Shown here one piece after another: positions 23,976-31,665 of a stretch of DNA of 39,727 nt. Where the stretch lies: NCBI GenBank assembly GCA_009691855.1, contig SIAI01000037.1:1-39727 (forward strand), given 5' to 3'. The translations under genes and the position numbers were made by a program. The DNA is from Planctomycetota bacterium (GTDB lineage Bacteria > Planctomycetota > UBA1135 > GCA-002686595). The notes below the pieces were generated by a model, which saw nothing but the letters and a program-made list of their open reading frames with translations, ran no database searches and was not told the origin of the DNA. Position 1 is the first letter of the stretch. Every line of letters starts with the position of its first letter.

Positions 23976-23978
23976 GGC

Positions 23979-25352
23979 TCAGGCTCCGCGCGGCACGGCC
24001 GCGGAGTAGGCGCTGGCGCGGGTACGGCGGCCGAAGCCGGCGCGCTCGACGGCCACGATCTCGCCGCGGCCGCCCTGCGAGCGCAGCGGATTCGCGAGCT
24101 CCTCCGCCATCTCTCTTCGTGCGATGGTGGCGAAGGCGATGATGACGCACACGAAGTGATAGAAGAGGTCGAAGTGCGCGCGGTTCAAGAACGCCGAGCC
24201 GACCATGAAGGCCGCCAGCGAGGCCTCGAACATGTTGGCGTAGTTGATGATCCAGCTCGTGTGGTAGCGGCGCCTGGCCTCGGCGCGCACGCGCCAGCAG
24301 GTCCAGAACGAGCCGCCGATCAGGGTGAAGTACAGCAGCAGCGCGGGCGTCCCGCACTCGGCCCAGATCTGGAAGTACGAGGAGTGCGCCACGATGATCT
24401 CCTCGCCGCGCTGGTAGTCCGGGTTGTACTGCTGGTAGTGCTGCTGGAACTTGTTCATCCCCACGCCGAACACGGGGTTGTCCATGGCCATGCGCGTGGC
24501 GATGCCCCAGGCGCGCAGGCGGCTGGAGGCCGAGCCCTCCTTGCTGGGCTCGAGGATCGTCAGCAGGCGCTCCTTGTAGGCCTGCGGCGCGGCCAGCAGC
24601 GCGACCACGGCCACCAGCCCGGCCACGACCAGGCCTTGCACGCGATTCTTCGAGCGCCATACCAGCACGGCGATCGCGCTGCTCAGCGCCAGGAAGCCGC
24701 CGCGCGAGCGCGTCAGGCCGATGGTGATGATCGTCAGCGGCAAGGAGAACCAGAACACCTTGCGGATCTCGGGCTTGCGCTCGGTCCAGCCCAGGTGGAA
24801 CAGCATCGGCACGGCCATCGACAGCGCCAGCGAGAAGTCGTTGTTGTCGGCCAGCATGCCGCCCGGGCCGCGGATGATGGCCGTGCGTCCCAGGGTCATG
24901 ATGCCCCAGATGCCCGCCTTGACGCCGAAGAAGCCGAAGCTGAGGGCGATGATCCAGCACAGGACGCGCAGGCGCTCGCGCGTGGTCACGATGGCGGTCG
25001 TGAACAGGCCCACGGCGATGATCTTGTCGTACTCGAGGTAGCGCTCGAACTGGCGCAGGTTCGGCTCCCGAGAGACCAGGATGCCGATGCCGATCAGGAG
25101 CGCCAACAGCATCATCACGTAGCAACGCCACTCGCGCTGAAACCAACGCAGGCGCTCCTTCGACACCAGGAAGCCGGCGAAGGTGATGATGGCCACGTAG
25201 TAGGACCAGCGCATGTTACGCGCGAAGCCCCAGGTCAGATCCTGCACGCGCATGTAGGCCAGCCAGGAGAACACCGCCAAGCCGACGAAGGGCTTGCGGT
25301 AGCACGCCGGCAACAACGCGAACAGCACCAGCGTGAGGACCAGGTCACGCAT
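23979..25352 (-). CDS. O-antigen ligase-like membrane protein, exosortase-A-associated O-glycosylation ligase type
   Basis: This 457-residue polytopic protein (about 11 membrane segments up to residue 410) contains the Wzy_C/O-antigen ligase core with a periplasmic loop carrying RLRAWGIATRMAMDNPVFGVGMNKF and HSSYFQIWAECGTPALLLY. The N-terminus MRDLVLTLVLFALLPACYRKP, then FSWLAYMRVQDLTWGFA and DNNDFSLALSMAVPMLFH, matches the exosortase-A-associated O-glycosylation ligase family more than ordinary WaaL. It could polymerise repeat units or transfer a glycan to protein. The last 45 residues are a cytosolic basic tail. It follows the co-polymerase gene by 19 nt. Confidence 0.85.
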   Translation of the reverse strand: MRDLVLTLVLFALLPACYRKPFVGLAVFSWLAYMRVQDLTWGFARNMRWSYYVAIITFAGFLVSKERLRWFQREWRCYVMMLLALLIGIGILVSREPNLRQFERYLEYDKIIAVGLFTTAIVTTRERLRVLCWIIALSFGFFGVKAGIWGIMTLGRTAIIRGPGGMLADNNDFSLALSMAVPMLFHLGWTERKPEIRKVFWFSLPLTIITIGLTRSRGGFLALSSAIAVLVWRSKNRVQGLVVAGLVAVVALLAAPQAYKERLLTILEPSKEGSASSRLRAWGIATRMAMDNPVFGVGMNKFQQHYQQYNPDYQRGEEIIVAHSSYFQIWAECGTPALLLYFTLIGGSFWTCWRVRAEARRRYHTSWIINYANMFEASLAAFMVGSAFLNRAHFDLFYHFVCVIIAFATIARREMAEELANPLRSQGGRGEIVAVERAGFGRRTRASAYSAAVPRGA

Positions 25353-25371
25353 GCGCTTGTCGCCTCCGGGC

Positions 25372-27030
25372 CTACTTCAGCGCCGAGCGCACGCGCTCGA
25401 TCGCGTCCTGGAGCTCGAGCGGCAGGCGTTCGGGCGCGGAAGCCCACAGCCACGTGACCCAGCCGATCGAGCCGACGATCACGGCCGTGGACAGCGCCGC
25501 GAAGGCGCGCGAGGCTTGCAGGCGTCGGCGCTCGCGGCGCGTGACGATCGTCTCGATCGCGCCCAACACGGGCACGCTCATCACCGAAGCCAGGTCGGAG
25601 ACGCTGCGGTAGGAGCTCTTGGCCAGCTCGGACAGGAGCGCCAGGCCCATGCCCAGGGCCAGGCCCAGCACGACCGAAACGCCCCCCAGCAGCAGCGGGT
25701 TGGGCGTGGTCTTGGCGGAAGACGGCACCGGCGGCTGGGCGATGCGCCAGGGCTGGGGCGCCGAATCCAGCATCTGCAGCGCTTCCTCGCTGTCGTGCCA
25801 TTTGCGCGTGGTCTCGTTCATGCGCTGGCGCGCCTCGCTGACCTGGTTCTGCAGCTCGTCCAGCTGCTGGTAGCGCTCGTTGCGCATCTTGGTCTCGTCT
25901 TCGAGATCCTTGATGGCCGCAGCGAGCGCGTCGCGCTGCTGGCTCAGGCGCCCCACCAGGTCGGTCTGGGTGCGAACCGCCGCCTCGTACGCGGCGAACA
26001 GCGGGTTGGGCTCCTCCTCCCAGCGCTCGATGGTCTCGGGCTCGATGCGCGCGAGCTCCTCGATCTCCTGCGCCAGCTCGTCGAGCTTGGGCTTGAGCTT
26101 CTTGTAGCTGCTGTTGAGCGGGGTCAGGCCGGCCAGCTTCTCTTCGAGGGCCTCCAGCAGCGCCTGCTTCTGCTTGAGCTCGACGGCCGGGGCACCCGCC
26201 TTGATGGGCACGGGCTTCTGCAGCTTGTCGGGCGTCTTCAGCAGGTTGGCCTGGGCCTGCTGTAGGTCGAACTGCGCCGTCTCTAGCTGGAACTCGACCT
26301 CGGTCGCGTCGGTGCGCGCCTTCTCCAGCATCTTGAAGGTCCAGTCGCCATGGTCGTCGCGCCGCCCCTCGCCGCTGGGCGCGCTCGGGTCCTGGCCCAG
26401 GAGCTGCATGACCTGGAAGTAGCGAAAGTCCAGCTCGCCCAGGTCCTTGCCCTGGGCGTCGACCAGCTCCTGCAGCTGCTCGCTGTTGTTGGTCAACGTG
26501 GTGCGGTCGGACTGCAGCATCTCGCGCAGCCACGATTCGGACAGCTCCGACAAGAAGCGCGCGGCGCGCTCCTTGTTCTCGTCGCGGTAGGTGATGTCGA
26601 CGAAGATCGTGCCGCTGCCGCCCTTGGAGTCCTTGATGGTCGGGAAAGCGTTCAGGTTGGCCAGCACGCGTTCGCGGATGAACTGCTGGCGCTCGCCCTC
26701 GCTGCGCAGCGCGACGTACTCGGGCCACAGCGCGTAGTTGCCCTCCAGGACCTCCTTGACGCGCTGGAAGTGCACGATGTGGTCGAAGGCCGAGGTCGCC
26801 TCGCGGCGCACGGAGACATCCTGCGGGTTCTTCAGGCGCGAGTCGGAGTCGGCGCGCAGGCGGTCGGTGATCTCGATGCGCGTCGAGACGCTGTAGGTCT
26901 TGGGCACGATCACGGCGAAGGCGATGCCCACGGTGGACACCAGCAGCGCCGGCACCAGGACCTGGTAGCGGCGCCGCTTGAGCGCGCGCAGCAGGTCGAG
27001 CAGCTGGTTCGAAGCCTGGATGCCGGCCAT
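25372..27030 (-). CDS. Wzz/GumC-like polysaccharide co-polymerase without kinase domain
   Basis: This 552-residue inner-membrane protein should control chain length and link polymerisation to export. The first membrane helix is at about 23-42 within a typical Wzz N-terminus (LDLLRALKRRRYQVLVPALL). A long periplasmic part with extensive coiled coil runs from about 170 to 425 (KQKQALLEALEEKLAGL; EAAVRTQTDLVGRLSQQRDAL). The second helix is at 446-468 and is preceded by the Pro-rich PPVPSSAKTTPNP typical of the family. A third hydrophobic segment lies at about 510-530. No Walker motifs or Tyr cluster are present, so the BY-kinase must be separate or absent. It is 9 nt after the Wza-like gene. Confidence 0.88.
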   Translation of the reverse strand: MAGIQASNQLLDLLRALKRRRYQVLVPALLVSTVGIAFAVIVPKTYSVSTRIEITDRLRADSDSRLKNPQDVSVRREATSAFDHIVHFQRVKEVLEGNYALWPEYVALRSEGERQQFIRERVLANLNAFPTIKDSKGGSGTIFVDITYRDENKERAARFLSELSESWLREMLQSDRTTLTNNSEQLQELVDAQGKDLGELDFRYFQVMQLLGQDPSAPSGEGRRDDHGDWTFKMLEKARTDATEVEFQLETAQFDLQQAQANLLKTPDKLQKPVPIKAGAPAVELKQKQALLEALEEKLAGLTPLNSSYKKLKPKLDELAQEIEELARIEPETIERWEEEPNPLFAAYEAAVRTQTDLVGRLSQQRDALAAAIKDLEDETKMRNERYQQLDELQNQVSEARQRMNETTRKWHDSEEALQMLDSAPQPWRIAQPPVPSSAKTTPNPLLLGGVSVVLGLALGMGLALLSELAKSSYRSVSDLASVMSVPVLGAIETIVTRRERRRLQASRAFAALSTAVIVGSIGWVTWLWASAPERLPLELQDAIERVRSALK

Positions 27031-27039
27031 GAGCTGAGG

Positions 27040-27828
27040 CTAGAAGCCGCCGTTCCTGCGCCCGCGGAACAGCAGCGTCGGATCGTCGAAGGCGAAGATC
27101 GTGTACAGCACGTCGCGCAGCACCGAGGTCACCGGCACGAACAAGCCCGAGACCAGGTCGGCCACGGACTGCAGCAACGTCGGCGGCACGTAGATGATGT
27201 CGTACTCGTGGAGCTGGATGTTGTAGGTCGAATCGCCCGAGGTCCACAGCTCGGTGGCGTCGGCGATGATCACGATCGGATCGCGCGGGTCGGCGCGGAT
27301 CACGCGCACGCGACCGAGGTTGGCGCCGAATTCTTCCGGCGCGGCCTGCAACACCGCCTCGAACAGGGTGATGTCGCCGGTGTAGGGGAAGGGCCCGGCG
27401 CGGCGCACCTGCCCCATCACGTAGAAGACCTTCTTGCCGCCGGTCTTGATCTTCACCTTGACGTCGGTGTCCACGTAGTAGGGCGCGAGCTTCTGCGTCA
27501 GGTAGCTCTCGAGCTCCGTGCGCGTGTAACCCGCAACCCACACCGCGCCGACCTCGGGCACCAGGATCGTGCCGTCGATGTCGACCACCTCGGTGCCCGA
27601 GACCTCGTCCGGGTTGTAGGTGTCGATGAACTGGACCGTATCGCCGATCGACACGTAGTTCTGCTCCTGGGCGTTGCCGACGTAGCGCTTCCCGAAGCCG
27701 CCCTGGTTCAGGTACTGGAGGATGCGCTTGTCCTCGATGGTGGCCGAGCAGCTCGCCAGCGCGAGGAAGACGCAGGCACAGAGCAGCACGCCCAAAGCGC
27801 GTGAGCCGCGAGCAACGGAATGGGGCAT
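27040..27828 (-). CDS. Wza-like outer-membrane polysaccharide export lipoprotein
   Basis: Starting at the ATG at 27828 gives 262 residues with a lipoprotein signal whose lipobox is LASC, Cys27 being lipidated. The poly-export domain follows (SIGDTVQFID to VEDTDVKVKIKTG region, about 58-137, with DGTILVPEVGAVWVAGYT). An SLBB domain comes next, about 140-215 (YVMGQVRRAGPFPYTGDITLFEAV; QLHEYDIIYVPP). The C-terminal helix expected to form the outer-membrane barrel is at about 216-250. It is shorter than E. coli Wza (379 residues) and has one SLBB domain, as in exosortase-A-type exporters. It lies upstream of the co-polymerase, the usual order. Confidence 0.9.
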   Translation of the reverse strand: MPHSVARGSRALGVLLCACVFLALASCSATIEDKRILQYLNQGGFGKRYVGNAQEQNYVSIGDTVQFIDTYNPDEVSGTEVVDIDGTILVPEVGAVWVAGYTRTELESYLTQKLAPYYVDTDVKVKIKTGGKKVFYVMGQVRRAGPFPYTGDITLFEAVLQAAPEEFGANLGRVRVIRADPRDPIVIIADATELWTSGDSTYNIQLHEYDIIYVPPTLLQSVADLVSGLFVPVTSVLRDVLYTIFAFDDPTLLFRGRRNGGF

Positions 27829-27895
27829 CGGGGAAGGGCTTTCCAGCCCTGGGCGCGGTCCGCCCAGGCGGGACCTGGGACTATCGACGGACCGG

Positions 27896-27918
27896 CGCGC
27901 GCGGTTGAACCGCGCGCG
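27896..27918. terminator. Near-perfect GC palindrome between rfbB and the wza-like gene
   Basis: Positions 27896-27906 are the exact reverse complement of 27908-27918 around a single G, an 11-bp arm on each side made of CGCG repeats and GGTT/AACC. It lies in the 109-nt gap between the rfbB stop and the start of the Wza-like gene. There is no U-tract, so it is not a standard intrinsic terminator. It could attenuate transcription or be a protein site. Confidence 0.35.
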
Positions 27919-27937
27919 ACACACCGGGTCCCGGCGC

Positions 27938-28957
27938 TCAGGAGCGCCCGTACTGCCGGGCGTAGTAGTCACGGTAGGCTCCGCTCCTAACCCGTTGCAG
28001 CCAAAGGGAGTTGGCCTGGTACCACTGGATCGTCCGCGGCAGCGCCTGCTCGAAGCGGAAGCGCGGTTCCCAGCCGAGTTCGCGATGGATCTTGCCGGCA
28101 TCGATGGCATAGCGCCGGTCGTGGCCGGGGCGGTCCTTGACGTAGCGGATGAGCGTCTCGGGCTTCTTCAGCGTGGCGAGGATCAGGCGCACGATGGCCA
28201 GGTTCGGGTACTCGTTGTTGCCGCCGATATTGTAGACCTCGCCGGGCTGACCGCGCTCGAGCACCGCCAGCAGCGCCTCGCAGTGGTCCTCGACGTACAG
28301 CCAGTCGCGCACGTTCATGCCGTCGCCGTAGACCGGCAGCGGCTGGTCGTCGCTGGCGTTGGCGATCATCAGCGGGATGAGCTTCTCGGGGAACTGGTAG
28401 GGCCCGTAGTTGTTCGAGCAGCGCGTGATCAGGCCCGGGAAGCCGTGCGTGTGGAAGGCAGCGCGCACCAGGAGGTCGCTGGCCGCCTTGCTGGCGGAGT
28501 ACGGCGAGTTGGGCGCCAGCGGCGTGTCCTCGGTGAACTTGCCGCTCGCGCCGAGGGAGCCGTAGACCTCGTCGGTCGAGACATGCACGAAGCGCTCGAC
28601 CTTGCGCGCCCGCGACTCGTCGAGCAGCACCTGCGTGCCGAGCACGTTGGTGCGCACGAAGGGCAGCCCGGACTGGATCGAGCGGTCGACGTGGCTCTCG
28701 GCCGCGAAGTGCACCACCGCCACCGGCGCACGGCAGGCGGCGAAGGCGCGCGCCACGTCGGCCTGCGCGCAGATGTCGCCCTGCACGAAGGCGTAGCGCG
28801 GATCCTTCTCGATCGCGCTCAGGTTCTCCAGGTTGCCGGCATAGGTGAGCTGGTCGAGGTTGACCACCTGCCAGTCGGCGCGCTGGCGCAGCAGGAGCTG
28901 CACGAAGTTGCTGCCGATGAAGCCCGCCCCACCGCTGACCAGGATCGAACGCTTCAT
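27938..28957 (-). CDS. rfbB: dTDP-glucose 4,6-dehydratase
   Basis: RfbB (RmlB) converts dTDP-glucose to dTDP-4-keto-6-deoxyglucose in the cytosol, the second step to dTDP-rhamnose. Starting at [18 protein letters not shown] gives 339 residues. The NAD site is GGAGFIG, followed by [24 protein letters not shown] and the active-site segment VSTDEVYG, with YSASKA supplying Tyr and Lys. [18 protein letters not shown] and [13 protein letters not shown] are diagnostic of RmlB. Its ATG overlaps the rfbD stop as ATGA. Confidence 0.96.
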   Translation of the reverse strand: MKRSILVSGGAGFIGSNFVQLLLRQRADWQVVNLDQLTYAGNLENLSAIEKDPRYAFVQGDICAQADVARAFAACRAPVAVVHFAAESHVDRSIQSGLPFVRTNVLGTQVLLDESRARKVERFVHVSTDEVYGSLGASGKFTEDTPLAPNSPYSASKAASDLLVRAAFHTHGFPGLITRCSNNYGPYQFPEKLIPLMIANASDDQPLPVYGDGMNVRDWLYVEDHCEALLAVLERGQPGEVYNIGGNNEYPNLAIVRLILATLKKPETLIRYVKDRPGHDRRYAIDAGKIHRELGWEPRFRFEQALPRTIQWYQANSLWLQRVRSGAYRDYYARQYGRS

Positions 28958-29859
28958 GTCAGGAGTCGCTCGTGAGCGAGGAAGTCGCGCAGCGCTTCGC
29001 GCCAGGGTTTGAGGGTCCGGCCGCGCAGGGCCGTGAGCCGCGCGCAGTCGAGCACGCTGTAGGCCGGGCGCCGCGCGGGACGCGGGAACTCGGCCGTGGT
29101 GCAGGGCTTGACCGGGGTCGACTTGTGGCACAGTTCGAGCGTCGCGGCCGCGAACTCGAACCAGCTCGCCTGGCCCTCGCAAGCCGCGTGGTAGAGGCCC
29201 CCGCCGCGCGCGGCCAGCACGTCCCACAGCGCGGGCGCGAGTTCTAGGGTCGAGGTAGGCGAACCGAACTGGTCGTGCACGACCTTGAGCTCGGGCTTGC
29301 TCGCGGCCAGGCCCAGGATCGTGCCCGGGAAGTGCCGCCCGCGCGGTCCGTAGAGCCACTGCGTGCGCACGATCGCCGCCGCGTTGTGGGCGGCGCGCAC
29401 GGACTCTTCGCCGGCCAGCTTGGTGCGCCCGTAGGCCGATAGCGGCCGCGGGCGATCGTCGACCGTGTAGGGCGTGCGCTTCTCGCCGTCGAACACGAAG
29501 TCGGTGCTCACGTGCACCAGCGGGATGCGTGCACGCGCGCAGGCCTCGGCCACCACGCGCGGAACCGCGGCGTTGGCCAGGGCAGCGCGCGGCTCCTCTT
29601 CCTCGGCCTTGTCGACCGCGGTGTAGGCCGCGCCGTGGATCACGCCCACCGGGCGCAGCTCGGCGAACAGCGCCGCGACCGCCTCACGCGAGGAGAGATC
29701 GAGGCCCGCGCGCGCGACCGCCGGGTTGCCCGCCGACGCGGCCACGAGATCCGTGCCCACGGCCTCTACGCCCGCCGGCGCGGTGAGCAGGAGCTGGCTG
29801 CCCAGCATGCCGGCCGCACCCGTGACGAGCACGCGGCCTTCGAGACGCGGCGCGGTCAT
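28954..29859 (-). CDS. rfbD: dTDP-4-dehydrorhamnose reductase
   Basis: RfbD (RmlD) performs the last reduction to dTDP-L-rhamnose. Starting at [23 protein letters not shown] gives 301 residues. Family blocks are [21 protein letters not shown] (here [14 protein letters not shown]), [15 protein letters not shown], the [10 protein letters not shown] active site with Tyr and Lys, [13 protein letters not shown] and [13 protein letters not shown]. The C-terminus has the usual RPAYSVLD. It is flanked by ATGA overlaps on both sides: rfbA upstream and rfbB downstream. The 3,5-epimerase RmlC that must act before it is not found in the window. Confidence 0.95.
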   Translation of the reverse strand: MTAPRLEGRVLVTGAAGMLGSQLLLTAPAGVEAVGTDLVAASAGNPAVARAGLDLSSREAVAALFAELRPVGVIHGAAYTAVDKAEEEEPRAALANAAVPRVVAEACARARIPLVHVSTDFVFDGEKRTPYTVDDRPRPLSAYGRTKLAGEESVRAAHNAAAIVRTQWLYGPRGRHFPGTILGLAASKPELKVVHDQFGSPTSTLELAPALWDVLAARGGGLYHAACEGQASWFEFAAATLELCHKSTPVKPCTTAEFPRPARRPAYSVLDCARLTALRGRTLKPWREALRDFLAHERLLT

Positions 29860-30587
29860 TCCTTGCGGTTCGCGCCGCCCTCGGCCACCAGGTTGGCGGC
29901 GCGCAGCAGCGACTCGAACGTGCCCGCGTCCGTCCACCAGCCGTCGAGCACCTCGTAGGTCATCGAGCCATCGCGGATGTACCAGTTGTTGACGTCGGTG
30001 ATCTCCAGCTCGCCGCGGTCGGAGGGCTCGAGCTGCTTGATGATCTCGAACACGCGCGCGTCGTACAGGTAGATGCCGATCACGGCCAGGTTCGACTTCG
30101 GGCGCTTGGGCTTCTCCTCGATCGACAGCACGCGCTCGCCCTTGAGCTCGGCCACACCGAAGCGCTCGGGGTCGTGCACTTCCTTGAGCATGATCTTGGC
30201 GCCGGACTTCTGCTCAGCGAAGTTGTGCACCGCGCGGGCGATGTTCTTCTCGATGATATTGTCGCCCAGGATCACGCAGATCGGCTCGCCCGCGGCCCAG
30301 TGCTCGCACAGCCCCAGGGCTTCGGCGATGCCGCCCTCACCCTTCTGGTAGGTGTAGTTGAGGTGCTTGAGGCCGAAGTCGCTGCCGTTGCCGAGCAGCG
30401 ACAGGAAGTCGCCCGACTTCTTGCCGCCGGTCACGATCATGATGTCCTTGATCCCGGCGTGGATCAGCGCCTCGATGGGGTAGTAGATCATCGGCCGATC
30501 GAAGATCGGCAGGAGGTGCTTGTTGGTGATCTTGGTCAGCGGGTAGAGCCGCGTACCGAGGCCACCGGCGAGGATGACGCCCTTCAT
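29856..30587 (-). CDS. rfbA: Glucose-1-phosphate thymidylyltransferase, short form
   Basis: This nucleotidyltransferase makes dTDP-glucose from glucose-1-phosphate and dTTP. The signature MKGVILAGGLGTRLYPLT and then KHLLPIFDRPMIYYPIE, VTGGKKSGDF, ILGDNII and the EEKPKRPKSN block identify the RmlA/RffH family. At 243 residues it lacks the roughly 45-residue C-terminal dimer or allosteric region of classical RmlA (about 290), as in the short form seen in many non-enteric bacteria. Allosteric control by dTDP-rhamnose may therefore differ. It starts a three-gene coupled set, rfbA-rfbD-rfbB, and is preceded by a 99-nt gap with a hairpin. Confidence 0.94.
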   Translation of the reverse strand: MKGVILAGGLGTRLYPLTKITNKHLLPIFDRPMIYYPIEALIHAGIKDIMIVTGGKKSGDFLSLLGNGSDFGLKHLNYTYQKGEGGIAEALGLCEHWAAGEPICVILGDNIIEKNIARAVHNFAEQKSGAKIMLKEVHDPERFGVAELKGERVLSIEEKPKRPKSNLAVIGIYLYDARVFEIIKQLEPSDRGELEITDVNNWYIRDGSMTYEVLDGWWTDAGTFESLLRAANLVAEGGANRKE

Positions 30588-30608
30588 GTCTGCTCCGGCA
30601 TGTGTGCT

Positions 30609-30644
30609 CCGTCCCCACGACCGCTGGGCGCGGCGCGGGGACGG
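30609..30644. terminator. Hairpin in the gap between the UDP-glucuronate epimerase gene and rfbA
   Basis: CCGTCCCC at 30609-30616 pairs with GGGGACGG at 30637-30644 across a 20-nt loop. It sits in the 99-nt gap (30588-30686), one of the few larger gaps in the locus. There is no T-run. It may reduce read-through or mark an internal promoter region for rfbA; I could not identify -35 and -10 boxes. Confidence 0.3.
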
Positions 30645-30686
30645 GGAGGTTAGGGGCGCCTACGGTAGCGGGCCCGGACGACGCCA

Positions 30687-31652
30687 TCAATCGCGGCGCC
30701 CCGCGCGGGCGCGAACCCACTCCAGGAAGCGCGCGAGCCCTTCGGCGAGTTCGGTGCGCGGCTCGTAGCCGAGCTCGGCGCGCGCCTTGGAGACGTCGGC
30801 GTAGGTGATGAGCACGTCCCCGGGCTGCAACGCGCGCCGGTCGAGGATCGGCTCCACGCCGCACACCTTGCCGATGGCGCTGACCAGCTCGGCCAGCGAG
30901 ATCGTGCGCGACTCGCCCAGGTTGTAGATCGCGTACCCGCGCGCGCGGTCCAGCGCGCGCACCACGCCATCGACGATGTCGTCGACGTAGGTGTAGTCGC
31001 GACGCGTGGAGCCGTCGCCGAAGAAGGGGATCGGCTGGCGCGCCAGGCACTTGGCCACGAACGAGTGGATCGCCATCTCGGGCCGCTGGCGCGGGCCGTA
31101 GACGGTGAAGAAGCGCAGGCACGAGATCGGCGTGCGGTACAGGTGGTGGTGCGTGTAGCACAAGAGCTCGCCCGCGCGCTTGGTCGCGGCGTAGGGCGAG
31201 ATCGGTTGGTGGATGTCGTCGTCTTCCTTGAACGGCACCCGCTCGTTGGCGCCGTAGACGCTGGAGGAGGAGGCGAACACGAAGCGCAGCTCGGGCCGGC
31301 GCTCGAGCTCGCGCAGCAGGACCTGCGTGCCGCGGATGTTGACGTCGGTGTACAGCAGCGGGTCGAGCAGCGACGGCCGCACGCCGGCCATGGCCGCCAG
31401 GTGCACCACGCCCTCGAAACGGCCCTCGGCGAACAGTCGCGCCACCAGCGTGGCGTCGCGGATGTCGCCCTCGACGATCCGTGCTGCGCAGGGGCGCGCG
31501 CCCGTGAGCAGGGCGGCGTTCGCGCGCTTGATGGCCGGGTCGTAGAAGTCGTTGAAGTTGTCCAGCACCGTCAGCTCGTCGCCGCGCGCCAGCAGGCGCT
31601 CGGCGAGGTGCGAACCGATGAACCCCGCGCCGCCCGTCACCAGCACCCTCAT
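30687..31652 (-). CDS. UDP-glucuronate 4-epimerase-like sugar epimerase
   Basis: This 321-residue extended SDR protein probably converts UDP-glucuronate to UDP-galacturonate. The NAD site is GGAGFIGSH. The stretch VLDNFNDFYDPAIKRAN is characteristic of GAE/CapI-type epimerases and sets it apart from GalE. The catalytic set is SSSSVYG with YAATKRAGE, followed by RFFTVYGPRQRPEMAI, another GAE hallmark, and GDGSTRRDYTYVDDI. It lies 13 nt after glmS. A galacturonate unit would be a natural target for the amidotransferase further along. UDP-glucose 4-epimerase activity is a less likely alternative. Confidence 0.88.
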   Translation of the reverse strand: MRVLVTGGAGFIGSHLAERLLARGDELTVLDNFNDFYDPAIKRANAALLTGARPCAARIVEGDIRDATLVARLFAEGRFEGVVHLAAMAGVRPSLLDPLLYTDVNIRGTQVLLRELERRPELRFVFASSSSVYGANERVPFKEDDDIHQPISPYAATKRAGELLCYTHHHLYRTPISCLRFFTVYGPRQRPEMAIHSFVAKCLARQPIPFFGDGSTRRDYTYVDDIVDGVVRALDRARGYAIYNLGESRTISLAELVSAIGKVCGVEPILDRRALQPGDVLITYADVSKARAELGYEPRTELAEGLARFLEWVRARAGRRD

Positions 31653-31665
31653 GCCAAGAGCTCCA

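Noticed and set aside
20932..25146. A single 1404-residue protein spanning the glycosyltransferase, amidotransferase and O-ligase genes on the - strand
   Set aside because: Only the part from 22098 down is real (the GT4 enzyme). The rest is an out-of-frame reading through the other two genes.
27896..27918. Firm call of a Rho-independent terminator
   Set aside because: The stem is strong but there is no T-run after it on either strand, and the downstream Wza-like gene would lack an identified promoter.
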